Assembly: GCA_903829855.1 (NCBI GenBank)
Contig: CAIKRN010000046.1
Location: 1-27,609 of the forward strand
Reading direction: 5' to 3'
Source of the DNA: an uncultured Opitutia bacterium
Lineage (GTDB): Bacteria; Verrucomicrobiota; Verrucomicrobiia; Opitutales; UBA953
Length of the DNA: 27,609 nucleotides
Both the position numbers and the translations under genes were made by a program. Every line of letters begins with the position of its first letter. The first letter of the stretch is position 1. This document shows, piece by piece, positions 8,548 to 16,522 of this stretch. The notes under the pieces are model-generated. The model did not search any database. It saw only the letters and a program-made list of their open reading frames with translations, and was not told the DNA's origin.

Positions 8548-11500
8548 ATGATCCTCCAGGGTTCTGACCGGCCTGATTTAATCCGCGACGAGACGCTGTC
8601 GGATTTGCTCGAAACCACCGTACGTCGGCAACCCGATGCCCCGGCCATCTTGGATGGTTTGACGCGAATTTCTTATGGCGAACTTTGGTTTCGTGCCAGT
8701 TCGGTGGCAAATGCTTTGGCGTCGCGCGGCTGTGGTCCTGGTGAATGTGTGGGGCTTTGGTTACCGCGAGGCCATGCTTTGATTCTCGGTCAGGTCGGCA
8801 TCGCGCTGTCGGGTGCGGCTTGGTTACCGTTTGATGCCGCCGTTCCGCTTGATCGCCTCGCGACCTGTATGCGTGATGCTCGCGGTCGTTACGTCGTAAC
8901 CGACCAAGTGGGGGCGGAAGCTCTCCGTGCCCGTGGCATGGAGCCGCTGATTTTAGCTGAACTTGAGCGCGAGGTCGTCGAAGCCGAACTACGACGCGCA
9001 GCCCCTGGGGATATTGCGTATGCAATCTACACTTCGGGTTCCACGGGTGAGCCGAAGGGGATCGCCATCACTCAACGAAATGTCTGCCACTTCATTCGGA
9101 GTGAGAATGAAGTCCTCGGTGTCACGGCGGTCGACCGTGTTTATCAGGGTTTTTCCGTCGCGTTCGATATGTCTCTCGAGGAAATCTGGATTTCCTTTTT
9201 CGCTGGGGCAAGCCTCTGGGTGGCTCCCGTCGAAACCGTCGCCGACCCCGATGCGATTCAGGCTGCACTCGCTGAGCAGGAAATCACCGTCTTGCATGCT
9301 GTGCCGACCTTGGTGGCTTTGGTTGCGGCATTTCCGAAAAGCCTCCGTTTGCTGAACTTGGGCGGCGAAGCTTGTCCCGACTCGTTGGCCGCACGGCTGA
9401 CGGGCCACTGGTATCAGGTCCTGAATACCTACGGGCCAACGGAAACGACGGTGACGGCTACCATCGCCCGGCTCCAGCCCGGCAAGGCCGTTAATATCGG
9501 CATGCCGCTCCCGAATTATGGTATGGGCGTTTGCTCCCCCGAACGCCAGCTTCTGCCCGCCGGCGAAACTGGCGAACTGGTCGTCTTCGGTCCCGGCGTT
9601 TCAAGTGGATATCTTGGCCGTCCGGAGCTCACCGCCGCCCGGTTTGTAATGATTGAGGGTCGCTCAGCCTATCTCACCGGCGATCTGGGCAACATCGGCT
9701 TCGATGGCGAAATTCGCTGTCTGGGTCGGGTGGATAATCAAATTAAGTTAAGAGGTTTTCGTATCGAGCTCGACGAGATTACGGCCGCCTTGAGTGATCA
9801 GCCTGGAGTGGGTACCGCCGCTGCGGTGGTGCGTCCGTTGGCAGGGGCGGATGAGATTGTCGCCTTTGTGGTGTTGGCTTCCGGAGTCGCGGATGCAGAG
9901 CCGTTACGGGCCGCGTTGATGGCGCGACTGCCAGCCTACATGGTGCCCGCGAGTTTCATCTTTATCGATGAGATGCCGCGCTTGAGTTCCGGTAAGACGG
10001 ACCTTGGGGCATTACGCCGACGTGAATTGGCTGTGGCTACCGCTCAGTCTGATGACTTGCCCCCGCCGCAGGATGAGCACGAGGCTGCCCTCCGTAATAT
10101 TTTGAACGAACTTCTCCCGGGAAGACGCCTTACGCCATCGGCTGATTTCTTTACCGATCTCGGTGGACATTCTTTGCTGGCTGCCCGCCTGGTGACGAGG
10201 CTTCGTCGCGATTCACGTTATGCATCCGTCGGTGTGCAGCATATCTACCGTGGACGTTCGCTGCAGGCAATCGCCATGGTCATGCGTGAACTCGCGGCGG
10301 ATGGACGGGCGGCGGAAGCTGCCCCGTTTCATGAATCAGCGCCACTGTGGCGTCGGTTTAGTTGCGGCGTGGCCCAGGCAGTTTGCCTGCCGTTCCTCGT
10401 GCTGCTCCAGATGCTGCAATGGCTATCGCCGTTCTTCGCCTACCACGGGCTGACAGGTGATCCTGGTGATAGTACGATTTTTGCAATTACCGTAGCTCTA
10501 GCTACCTATCTGGCGGCCTTGGCACTTTCCTTCCCGCTCGGCGTTTATTTACGCTTGTTACTGGTAGGGCGCTTACGACCGGGGAGTTATCCACTCTGGG
10601 GGCTGACGTATTTCCGTTGGTGGCTCGGTGTACGTCTCGCTGAAATCCCCGCGGTACATCTTATTTCCGGCACCCCCTTGAAATCTTTTTATCTCCGAAT
10701 GCAGGGAGCCAAGATCGGACGTAAATGCACGATTAATTCTGTGACCGTCGCTGTCCCCGAATTACTCTCCGTGGGTGATGGGGTCTGCCTAGGTACTTTC
10801 GTAAATATTGAAAACGCCCGAGTCGAGGGCGGACGCCTCATTATCGGACGGGTGGTGCTGGGAAGTGGTGCGTCGGTGGATTCTTATTCGGTGTTGGAGA
10901 ACGACACTCAAATCGGACCCGGCGGTAAGCTCTGCGGCCAATCAGCCTTGGGCGAAGGTGGCTCGATTCCGGCCAATGAAATCTGGGCGGGCGCTCCGGC
11001 GCGTCAGACGGGTGTGGCCACCCGTCTGACCCCTCCAGAGCGCTTACGACTTTGGGCGACTTGCCTGCGGACGCTTGGTTTCATTGTGGGTGCGGCAGTC
11101 GTCGCGGTCCTCTTTTACATCCCTGTTTTTCCGAGCTTCGTCGTCGTTGATAATTTGGATTCCGCTTGGGAGCTTTCGGAAAGCCTCGAGCAGTGGTGGA
11201 AGGCGTTCCCCGTCTTCTTCCTCTTGGCGATTCCGGCGTCCGCCATCCTGTTGCTCATCACCGTCGGGCTCGCTGGCTTGCTGCGCCGCTGTATGCCGCG
11301 TCAACAGGCTGGGCGCTTTTCCATCGAGGGACGTGAGTATTTCTGGAAGTGGCAGCTTTCCGCCGTCCTCGATGCATCCCTTCAGGTGCTTCATGGCCTT
11401 TATGCCTCGATCTATGTCGCCTCATGGCTGCGTCTGATGGGCACGAAAGTCGGGCGTGATGCGGAAGTATCGACGGCCGAAGGCATTATCCCGGAGCTGT

Positions 11501-12480
11501 TAGAGTTGGGCGATGAATCGTTTATTGCGGATGGGGCGATGCTGGGAGATGAGGGGCAGCAGGATGGTTGGATGACTTTAAGCCAGACGCGAATTGGCAG
11601 CCGGTCGTTTGTGGGGAATGGAGCTTATGTGCCGGATGGGGCGAATTTCCCTGACGACGTTCTCCTGGGGGTCCAATCCAGCGCGCCGACCAATGAGCAG
11701 ATGCAGCCAGGACAGACTTGGATGGGCTCGCCCCCGATGTTACTGCCAGCCCGTGAGGTAATCGCCGAACAAGACCCCGCACTCACATTTCGACCATCGC
11801 CGGCACGGCGAGTGGCGCGGGCCATCATTGAAGGACTCCGCATTGTGGTGCCGTTGGCGTTCGTGATTGCCGCCGGTTATGTCACGGTTTTTGAGACCAT
11901 GCCTTACGTGGAAGAGGAGGATTGGGGCGGTTTCTGTCTCGCATTGACGATCGCTGGTATGCTCTACGGTCTTGTTTCGTTCGCCTTTGTGCTGATGGCG
12001 AAGTGGCTGCTCATCGGCAGGTATCGACCAAGGCTAGCCCCGATGTGGACGATGTTTGTCTGGGTCAGTGAGGCCGTGACCACTTTGCATGAATCATTAG
12101 CGGTCCCCGCACTGCTTAACCTGCTTCGCGGTACCCCCATGTTGCCTTGGGCTTTTCGACTACTCGGGGCGAAGGTTGGCCGAGGGGTTTGGATGAATTC
12201 GACGGACCTAACGGAATTCGACTGTGTCAGTATTGGCGATGAAGCTGAACTGAATGACCACAGCGGACCGCAGACCCATTTGTTTGAAGATCGCGTCATG
12301 CGGATTGGCTTAGTGCGCATTGGGGCGCGCTGTACGATTGGCACCCGGACCACGGTGCTGTATGATGCCTCGGTTGGCGATGGCGCCCATCTCGGACCGC
12401 TGACCCTCGTCGCCAAGGGTGAGCATATTCCTGGAAATACTCGCTGGGAGGGCACGCCGTCCGCTCCCGCCCAGCGATGA
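8548..12480 (+). CDS. Pls/PosA-type NRPS-like membrane synthetase (A - PCP - 6 TM with 3 beta-helix domains)
   Basis: The protein is about 1310 residues from the ATG at 8548; a TTG at 8536 overlapping the murJ stop is the alternative. Residues about 20-490 form an adenylation domain: A3 loop YTSGSTGEPKG (161-171), A4 FDMSLEEIW (Asp207), A5 YGPTETT, A8 GRVDNQIKLRGFRIEL (393-408) and catalytic Lys483 in SSGKTD. A peptidyl-carrier domain follows with LGGHSLL, Ser542 being the phosphopantetheine site. The rest has six membrane segments in pairs (about 605-632 and 642-674; 841-866 and 886-913; 1092-1116 and 1129-1156). Each pair is followed by a hexapeptide-repeat-like domain (about 718-821, 962-1071, 1205-1310). 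There is no condensation HHxxxDG motif, reductase or thioesterase. This is the epsilon-poly-lysine synthetase architecture. My hand alignment of the pocket reads D-M-E-H-N-G-T-V-T-K. The Asp fits an alpha-amino acid and the Glu hints at a basic side chain; that part is weak inference. Confidence 0.9.
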   Translation: MILQGSDRPDLIRDETLSDLLETTVRRQPDAPAILDGLTRISYGELWFRASSVANALASRGCGPGECVGLWLPRGHALILGQVGIALSGAAWLPFDAAVPLDRLATCMRDARGRYVVTDQVGAEALRARGMEPLILAELEREVVEAELRRAAPGDIAYAIYTSGSTGEPKGIAITQRNVCHFIRSENEVLGVTAVDRVYQGFSVAFDMSLEEIWISFFAGASLWVAPVETVADPDAIQAALAEQEITVLHAVPTLVALVAAFPKSLRLLNLGGEACPDSLAARLTGHWYQVLNTYGPTETTVTATIARLQPGKAVNIGMPLPNYGMGVCSPERQLLPAGETGELVVFGPGVSSGYLGRPELTAARFVMIEGRSAYLTGDLGNIGFDGEIRCLGRVDNQIKLRGFRIELDEITAALSDQPGVGTAAAVVRPLAGADEIVAFVVLASGVADAEPLRAALMARLPAYMVPASFIFIDEMPRLSSGKTDLGALRRRELAVATAQSDDLPPPQDEHEAALRNILNELLPGRRLTPSADFFTDLGGHSLLAARLVTRLRRDSRYASVGVQHIYRGRSLQAIAMVMRELAADGRAAEAAPFHESAPLWRRFSCGVAQAVCLPFLVLLQMLQWLSPFFAYHGLTGDPGDSTIFAITVALATYLAALALSFPLGVYLRLLLVGRLRPGSYPLWGLTYFRWWLGVRLAEIPAVHLISGTPLKSFYLRMQGAKIGRKCTINSVTVAVPELLSVGDGVCLGTFVNIENARVEGGRLIIGRVVLGSGASVDSYSVLENDTQIGPGGKLCGQSALGEGGSIPANEIWAGAPARQTGVATRLTPPERLRLWATCLRTLGFIVGAAVVAVLFYIPVFPSFVVVDNLDSAWELSESLEQWWKAFPVFFLLAIPASAILLLITVGLAGLLRRCMPRQQAGRFSIEGREYFWKWQLSAVLDASLQVLHGLYASIYVASWLRLMGTKVGRDAEVSTAEGIIPELLELGDESFIADGAMLGDEGQQDGWMTLSQTRIGSRSFVGNGAYVPDGANFPDDVLLGVQSSAPTNEQMQPGQTWMGSPPMLLPAREVIAEQDPALTFRPSPARRVARAIIEGLRIVVPLAFVIAAGYVTVFETMPYVEEEDWGGFCLALTIAGMLYGLVSFAFVLMAKWLLIGRYRPRLAPMWTMFVWVSEAVTTLHESLAVPALLNLLRGTPMLPWAFRLLGAKVGRGVWMNSTDLTEFDCVSIGDEAELNDHSGPQTHLFEDRVMRIGLVRIGARCTIGTRTTVLYDASVGDGAHLGPLTLVAKGEHIPGNTRWEGTPSAPAQR

Positions 12481-12998
12481 TGATCTCGCTCATGACTTTC
12501 GAGCAGGTCTATTCGGCGAGCTCAGTCGAGTTGCCGGGTTGCTGGCTCATGCATGTTCCGGGTGTTGGCCGAGGGCCTACCGCCCAGAAGCGTTTACGCG
12601 AGGTCGTCCTAGCGATAGCGAAGCGTCATCATGGCGGTGATATTGTCTTGGCCGAAACAACTACGGGGCCGCGTTTACTTGGAGCGGATTGGGACATCTC
12701 CTTTACCTATGATGGTGATGATGGTTGGATTGCGTGGTCTCGCAACGGTCGGATTGGTGTCGACGCGGAAAAGATTCGCCCAATTCCCGAAGCGAAAGAA
12801 ATAGCTGAAGAGTTTTTCGCTGGGCAGCGGGACGGATACCCGGATGCTGATTTGGAGACAGCATTTATCCGACGTTGGACGGCGCTGGAGGCTTCCCACA
12901 AAGCCCTCGGGACTGGTCTGGGTGCATGTCCGTCAACGATACCATTGAAGGTATCACATTGCCTCCATGGCGATGTGATGGTCGCCGTGGCGCAGTAG
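12477..12998 (+). CDS. 4'-phosphopantetheinyl transferase (Sfp superfamily)
   Basis: PPTases convert apo carrier proteins to the active holo form by attaching phosphopantetheine from coenzyme A to a serine. This 173-residue protein has the two conserved blocks: IGVDAE (Asp96, Glu98, magnesium ligands) and RRWTALEASHKALGTG (Trp134, Glu138, Lys142), which matches the W..KEA..K..G pattern except that Leu replaces the first Lys. At 173 residues it is nearer in length to compact single-lobed or short Sfp types than to the roughly 225-residue Sfp itself. Its ATG overlaps the stop of the Pls-like gene (ATGA), so translation is coupled. This makes Ser542 of that protein its probable target. Alternative starts at 12480 and 12492 would change only the first residues. 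Confidence 0.88.
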   Translation: MMISLMTFEQVYSASSVELPGCWLMHVPGVGRGPTAQKRLREVVLAIAKRHHGGDIVLAETTTGPRLLGADWDISFTYDGDDGWIAWSRNGRIGVDAEKIRPIPEAKEIAEEFFAGQRDGYPDADLETAFIRRWTALEASHKALGTGLGACPSTIPLKVSHCLHGDVMVAVAQ

Positions 12999-13007
12999 GG
13001 CGGGCGG

Positions 13008-13892
13008 TTAGACTTTAGGCAGACGTGCCCGGCGGAGTTCTTCGGAGCGGTAACGTCGGACCAATGATCGTAGGATGGCCAGCGTTTCAGCGTCAGCGAT
13101 GCCCGTGACCTTGGACGGGCGAAAATGTCGCTGGAAAGCTTCGATGCCGAGTTTTAAACCAGGTTCGCCAGGTTCAAGGTGGTAGCCGTAAATTTCGAGA
13201 AGTTGTCGGAGTTCTGCGGGCGTGGCTGATTTATTTTTGGATAAGTTAGCTTTAACTTCCTCAGGTAGCGGCCACGCACCAATCCCGAGTGAGGCGAGCT
13301 TCGCCCATGGGAAAAGGGAACCCGGATCAATCTTGCGACCGACCGCGATGTCGGAATGACCCAGTACATTGTTGGGCCTGATGTCGTTGCGGCGAATGAT
13401 ATCCGTGCACAGCGTAAACACCACCTCGGCTTGGGCGGCGGAATAGGGGTGAACATTACCGTCGAGATTGACGATCTCGATGCCAACAGAACGCTGGTTG
13501 AGGGCGTTAAGCTCGGACCAGCCGCTTTTACCGGCGTGAAAAGCTGCCATCGTTTCGGGGACCATCCGGATGACGCGTGGGGTCGGCTCATCCGTAATCA
13601 CATAGTGGATTCCGACTTTATGGGCGGGGTCCTTGCCTTGTAGGATATCAAGGGATGAGGGTAGGGTGCCCGCGGTGTAGTGCAGGATGAGGTGGGTAAT
13701 CTTTTCTTTGCGCGGTTCAGCACCCAGGGAGCTGGGGCCTTGTTCGATTTGTAATCCCGTGAACTTAGCAATCGGTGGCGGCGTAATGGCCGTTTTACTT
13801 GATTTCGTAGGGGTTGCGCAGCCAACGAGCAAATGGGTCAAAATCAATAAAACGCACATACGCACGTAATATGACCATAAGGGGTTGTTCAT
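13008..13892 (-). CDS. N-acetylmuramoyl-L-alanine amidase, AmiD-like lipoprotein
   Basis: The 294-residue product has a lipoprotein signal with lipobox LVGC (Cys25), so it is probably lipid-anchored at the outer membrane facing the periplasm. Residues about 60-195 form an Amidase_2 (AmpD/AmiD) domain. Zinc-ligand candidates are His71 (ILHYT), His179 (LGHSDIA) and Asp189 (RKIDPG), and a conserved acidic residue lies in GIEIVN (Glu139). The C-terminus (about 222-285, with AFQRHFRP and DAETLAIL) resembles a peptidoglycan-binding helical domain. The enzyme cuts the bond between MurNAc and L-Ala in wall fragments. E. coli AmiD has the same lipoprotein, amidase and PG-binding layout. It converges on the PPTase gene with only nine bases between them, and no terminator hairpin is visible there. 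Confidence 0.92.
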   Translation of the reverse strand: MNNPLWSYYVRMCVLLILTHLLVGCATPTKSSKTAITPPPIAKFTGLQIEQGPSSLGAEPRKEKITHLILHYTAGTLPSSLDILQGKDPAHKVGIHYVITDEPTPRVIRMVPETMAAFHAGKSGWSELNALNQRSVGIEIVNLDGNVHPYSAAQAEVVFTLCTDIIRRNDIRPNNVLGHSDIAVGRKIDPGSLFPWAKLASLGIGAWPLPEEVKANLSKNKSATPAELRQLLEIYGYHLEPGEPGLKLGIEAFQRHFRPSKVTGIADAETLAILRSLVRRYRSEELRRARLPKV

Positions 13893-13969
13893 CTCTGTAG
13901 GGTAGATTGCTTAGTTTAATCCATGATTTATCCCAAGATAATACGATTAACATCGATTTAACCCTTTAT

Positions 13970-13998
13970 TTATTGGATAACAACTAACTAGACATAAT
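13970..13998 (+). promoter_or_regulatory. Candidate promoter of the deoR-led sugar operon
   Basis: TTATTG (13970-13975), a 17-base spacer and CATAAT (13993-13998, five of six matches to TATAAT) lie in the AT-rich spacer (13893-14111) ahead of the regulator gene. The -35 is poor. The implied leader is about 105 bases. Confidence 0.35.
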
Positions 13999-14018
13999 GT
14001 ATATTGTGCGAAATATAC
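13999..14018. promoter_or_regulatory. Inverted repeat, candidate operator of the DeoR-family regulator
   Basis: GTATATT and AATATAC are perfect 7-base arms around a 6-base centre. The repeat starts immediately after the candidate -10 and would cover the transcription start. Many sugar regulators bind such sites and repress their own operon, so autoregulation by the product at 14112 is plausible. This is inference from position and symmetry only. Confidence 0.4.
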
Positions 14019-14111
14019 CTTGGGTGTATCGGGTCGAGAAACTAGGTTATTGATTGCTCGATTGGATACGCTCATAAATCCGGGTCTTACCCCCAAGACA
14101 CCGATTACTTT

Positions 14112-14891
14112 ATGAAAGTCGCCCGACACATCATTGAAGCCCGCCGTGAGGCGATTGCTAAATTACTCTCTAAAGTTGGCTACGTCCCCGTCCTGGAAAT
14201 CTGTAAACAATTCAACGTCTCGGAGGCCACGGCACGTCGCGATTTGACGGAACTGGAGAATCAGCGCCGCATCACGCGTACCCACGGAGGCGCTCTCTCT
14301 GACTTTAATCGCAACTTCCCGCCGCTCGATGATCGCAAAATCGAAGACGCTGAAGCCAAGCGCCGCATCGGCAACATGGCCGCCTCCCGCGTTAAGGCTG
14401 GCATGACCGTCTACCTGGATTCGGGCTCCACGATTTTCTTCGCCGCTGAAGCGATTGCCTCTGCCGGAGTCCCGGATTTACAGATTGTCACGACCTGTCT
14501 GCCGACGGCGCAGCTGATTTCCTGTCTCCCTGGGGTTGAAGTATATATTCCCGGTGGGCTTTTTCTGACGCGCCACGCAATGGTCGCCGGCGACCGTACG
14601 CTGGAGGAAGTTGCCCGCTGGAATTTTGACGTCGCCCTGCTTGGGGCTGAAGGCATCGACGAGAACGGTTTGTGGAATTCGCAGCGCGACATCTCTCATC
14701 AGCAACGCGAAGTGATTCGTCGTTCGGATGAAGTCTTGATCTGCATGAATAAGGTCAAGCTTGGTCGCGGTGGTCCTTGTGCCGTTACCCGTGATGTTAG
14801 CTCGCTCTTTTTGGTTACCGATGCGGATGCGGCCGCGGTGCAGAAGGCCAAGGTAAAGCTGCCCGCGGAACGCGTTCTGACGGCTCTCTGA
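14112..14891 (+). CDS. DeoR/GlpR-family transcriptional regulator
   Basis: The 259-residue protein has an N-terminal winged helix-turn-helix. VPVLEICKQFNVSEATARRDL is the DeoR-family HTH, and ITRTHGGAL follows as the wing and linker. The C-terminal DeoR sensor domain (about 80-250) has the sugar-phosphate-binding hallmarks YLDSGSTIFF, TTCLPTA, and GAEGIDENG. DeoR regulators usually repress sugar catabolic genes and release DNA on binding a phosphorylated intermediate. As first gene of the rhamnose/fucose operon it is the likely local regulator. Plausible inducers are rhamnulose-1-P, fuculose-1-P or DHAP (inference). No Shine-Dalgarno is seen. The start fits the usual family beginning, and the isomerase gene follows after 18 bases. 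Confidence 0.95.
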   Translation: MKVARHIIEARREAIAKLLSKVGYVPVLEICKQFNVSEATARRDLTELENQRRITRTHGGALSDFNRNFPPLDDRKIEDAEAKRRIGNMAASRVKAGMTVYLDSGSTIFFAAEAIASAGVPDLQIVTTCLPTAQLISCLPGVEVYIPGGLFLTRHAMVAGDRTLEEVARWNFDVALLGAEGIDENGLWNSQRDISHQQREVIRRSDEVLICMNKVKLGRGGPCAVTRDVSSLFLVTDADAAAVQKAKVKLPAERVLTAL

Positions 14892-14909
14892 TTGTTGTTC
14901 TGTTTGCCT

Positions 14910-16520
14910 GTGAAGAACCGAACCGTCTATCTTGTGGCGAACGGCGACTTGCGCGCCTCGGCCAATCAAAAGTGCGAAGCTGCTCAATTAGCCATGGAGG
15001 CCCTGCTCGCCCAGGCTTTACGTCGTGAAGGCTGGAAGGTGAAGCGCGCCCATGGTTTTCGTGCCGAGGTCGGGCATGGTTTTATCGATTCGCAGAAATA
15101 CGGCATCGAGGTCTTTCGCGGCATTCCCACAGATGCCCCCTTGGTGGTCGCTGAAGCGGTTTGGCAATACTCCCATCATATCTTGCCCGGCTTGTTTTCA
15201 CATCGTGGCCCGATCCTCACCGTCGCCAACTGGTCCGGAACTTGGCCCGGACTCGTTGGCATGCTTAATCTCAATGGCTCCTTGCTCAAAGCAGGCATTA
15301 ATTTCTCCACGCTTTGGAGCGAGGATTTCACCGACGATAAGTTCCGGATCGGTCTTCGGAAGTGGCTGATGTCGGGGCTGGTGACTCATGCCGTATCGCA
15401 CGTACGTAAGCTCCGGCCATCTTCATCTAAGGACGCCCTTCTCGGCCGCCGTTTCGCCCAGGACTTCCGTCGCCGTAAGGCCATCATGGGCGTCTTTGAT
15501 GAAGGCTGCATGGGCATGTACAATGCCATCATCCCCGATGAGATTCTGCATCCGACGGGTGTTTTTAAAGAGCGATTGAGTCAATCAAGCTTGTTTGCCG
15601 CGATGCTCACGGTGAAGCCGGCCGAAGCCACGGCTGCCTTGCGCTGGCTTCTTCGTAAGGGTCTCACCTTTGCTTGGGGGAAGAACGAAAAAACTGAACT
15701 GACCCGACGGCAGACATTGGAGCAACTGAAGATGTATATTGCCGCGGTGCGTCTGGCGGATGAATTCGGCTGTGCGACCATCGGAATTCAATACCAGCAA
15801 GGGCTTAAGGATCTCGCCCCGGCCTCTGACTTGGTCGAGGGTTTGCTTAACAATCGTCAGCGCCCGCCGGTTTTCCACGCTAAGACCGGCAAGGAACTTT
15901 TTAAAGGCGACGCCCTCCCCCACTTCAATGAAGTCGATGAATGTGCCGGTCTCGACGGCTTAATTACCTACCAACTTTGGAAGCAACTGGGCATCGACCC
16001 GGAGAACACGCTGCATGATTTGCGCTGGGGTCGGCAGTACCAGGGGCCATCTGGTCGCCGGGTCATTAATGAGTACGTTTGGGTCTTCTTGATTTCCGGC
16101 GCGGCGCCCGCTCAGCATTTTATCGGTGGCTATAGGGGTGCCCGTTCGGAGCGCCAACCTCCGATGTATTTCCAACTCGGCGGTGGCACGCTCAAAGGAG
16201 TCTCCAAGCCCGGCTGGATTGTCTGGTCACGTATTTTCGTGAAGGATGGTCAACTGCATGCCGATCTTGGCCTCGGTGAAGTGGTGGAGCTCCCCAAGGC
16301 GGAGACGGATGAACGCTGGAAGCTCACAACGTCCCAGTGGCCGATCATGCATGTTGTGCTTCCCGGCATATCGCGGGATCAGATGATGGCTCGTCACCCT
16401 TCTAATCATATTCAAGTCGTGTATGCGCCTTCCCGTGCCGCGGCCCAACGTGGCCTCACGGCCAAGGCCGCCGCGTTGGCTGAACTCGGCTTGAATGTCT
16501 CTCTTTGCGGAGAAATCTAA
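14910..16520 (+). CDS. L-fucose isomerase-like ketol-isomerase (FucI/AraA superfamily)
   Basis: The product is about 536 residues from the GTG at 14910; a TTG at 14892 would add six residues. It opens with NRTVYLVANGDLR. The middle holds TVANWSGTWPGLVGMLNLNG, KAIMGVFDEGCMGMYNAIIP and IGIQYQQGLKDLAPASDLVEG, and the end has a histidine-rich HPSNHIQVVYAP. I recognise this as the FucI-like isomerase type found in PVC genomes, though it is not collinear with E. coli FucI (591 residues) at its C-terminus. It would convert an aldose to its ketose with a divalent metal. Its operon supplies a rhamnulokinase and rhamnulose-1-P-type aldolases, so L-fucose and L-rhamnose are both reasonable substrates. 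The existence of the gene is certain; the exact substrate is not. Confidence 0.8.
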   Translation: MKNRTVYLVANGDLRASANQKCEAAQLAMEALLAQALRREGWKVKRAHGFRAEVGHGFIDSQKYGIEVFRGIPTDAPLVVAEAVWQYSHHILPGLFSHRGPILTVANWSGTWPGLVGMLNLNGSLLKAGINFSTLWSEDFTDDKFRIGLRKWLMSGLVTHAVSHVRKLRPSSSKDALLGRRFAQDFRRRKAIMGVFDEGCMGMYNAIIPDEILHPTGVFKERLSQSSLFAAMLTVKPAEATAALRWLLRKGLTFAWGKNEKTELTRRQTLEQLKMYIAAVRLADEFGCATIGIQYQQGLKDLAPASDLVEGLLNNRQRPPVFHAKTGKELFKGDALPHFNEVDECAGLDGLITYQLWKQLGIDPENTLHDLRWGRQYQGPSGRRVINEYVWVFLISGAAPAQHFIGGYRGARSERQPPMYFQLGGGTLKGVSKPGWIVWSRIFVKDGQLHADLGLGEVVELPKAETDERWKLTTSQWPIMHVVLPGISRDQMMARHPSNHIQVVYAPSRAAAQRGLTAKAAALAELGLNVSLCGEI

Positions 16521-16522
16521 CC

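Noticed and set aside
8548..12480. Classical modular NRPS or carboxylic acid reductase
   Set aside because: No condensation HHxxxDG motif, no thioesterase and no Rossmann reductase; the C-terminal half is membrane segments plus beta-helix repeats.
13947..14129. 60-codon minus-strand frame in the AT-rich spacer before deoR
   Set aside because: It overlaps the deoR start and the probable promoter, has no domain and no ribosome-binding site.
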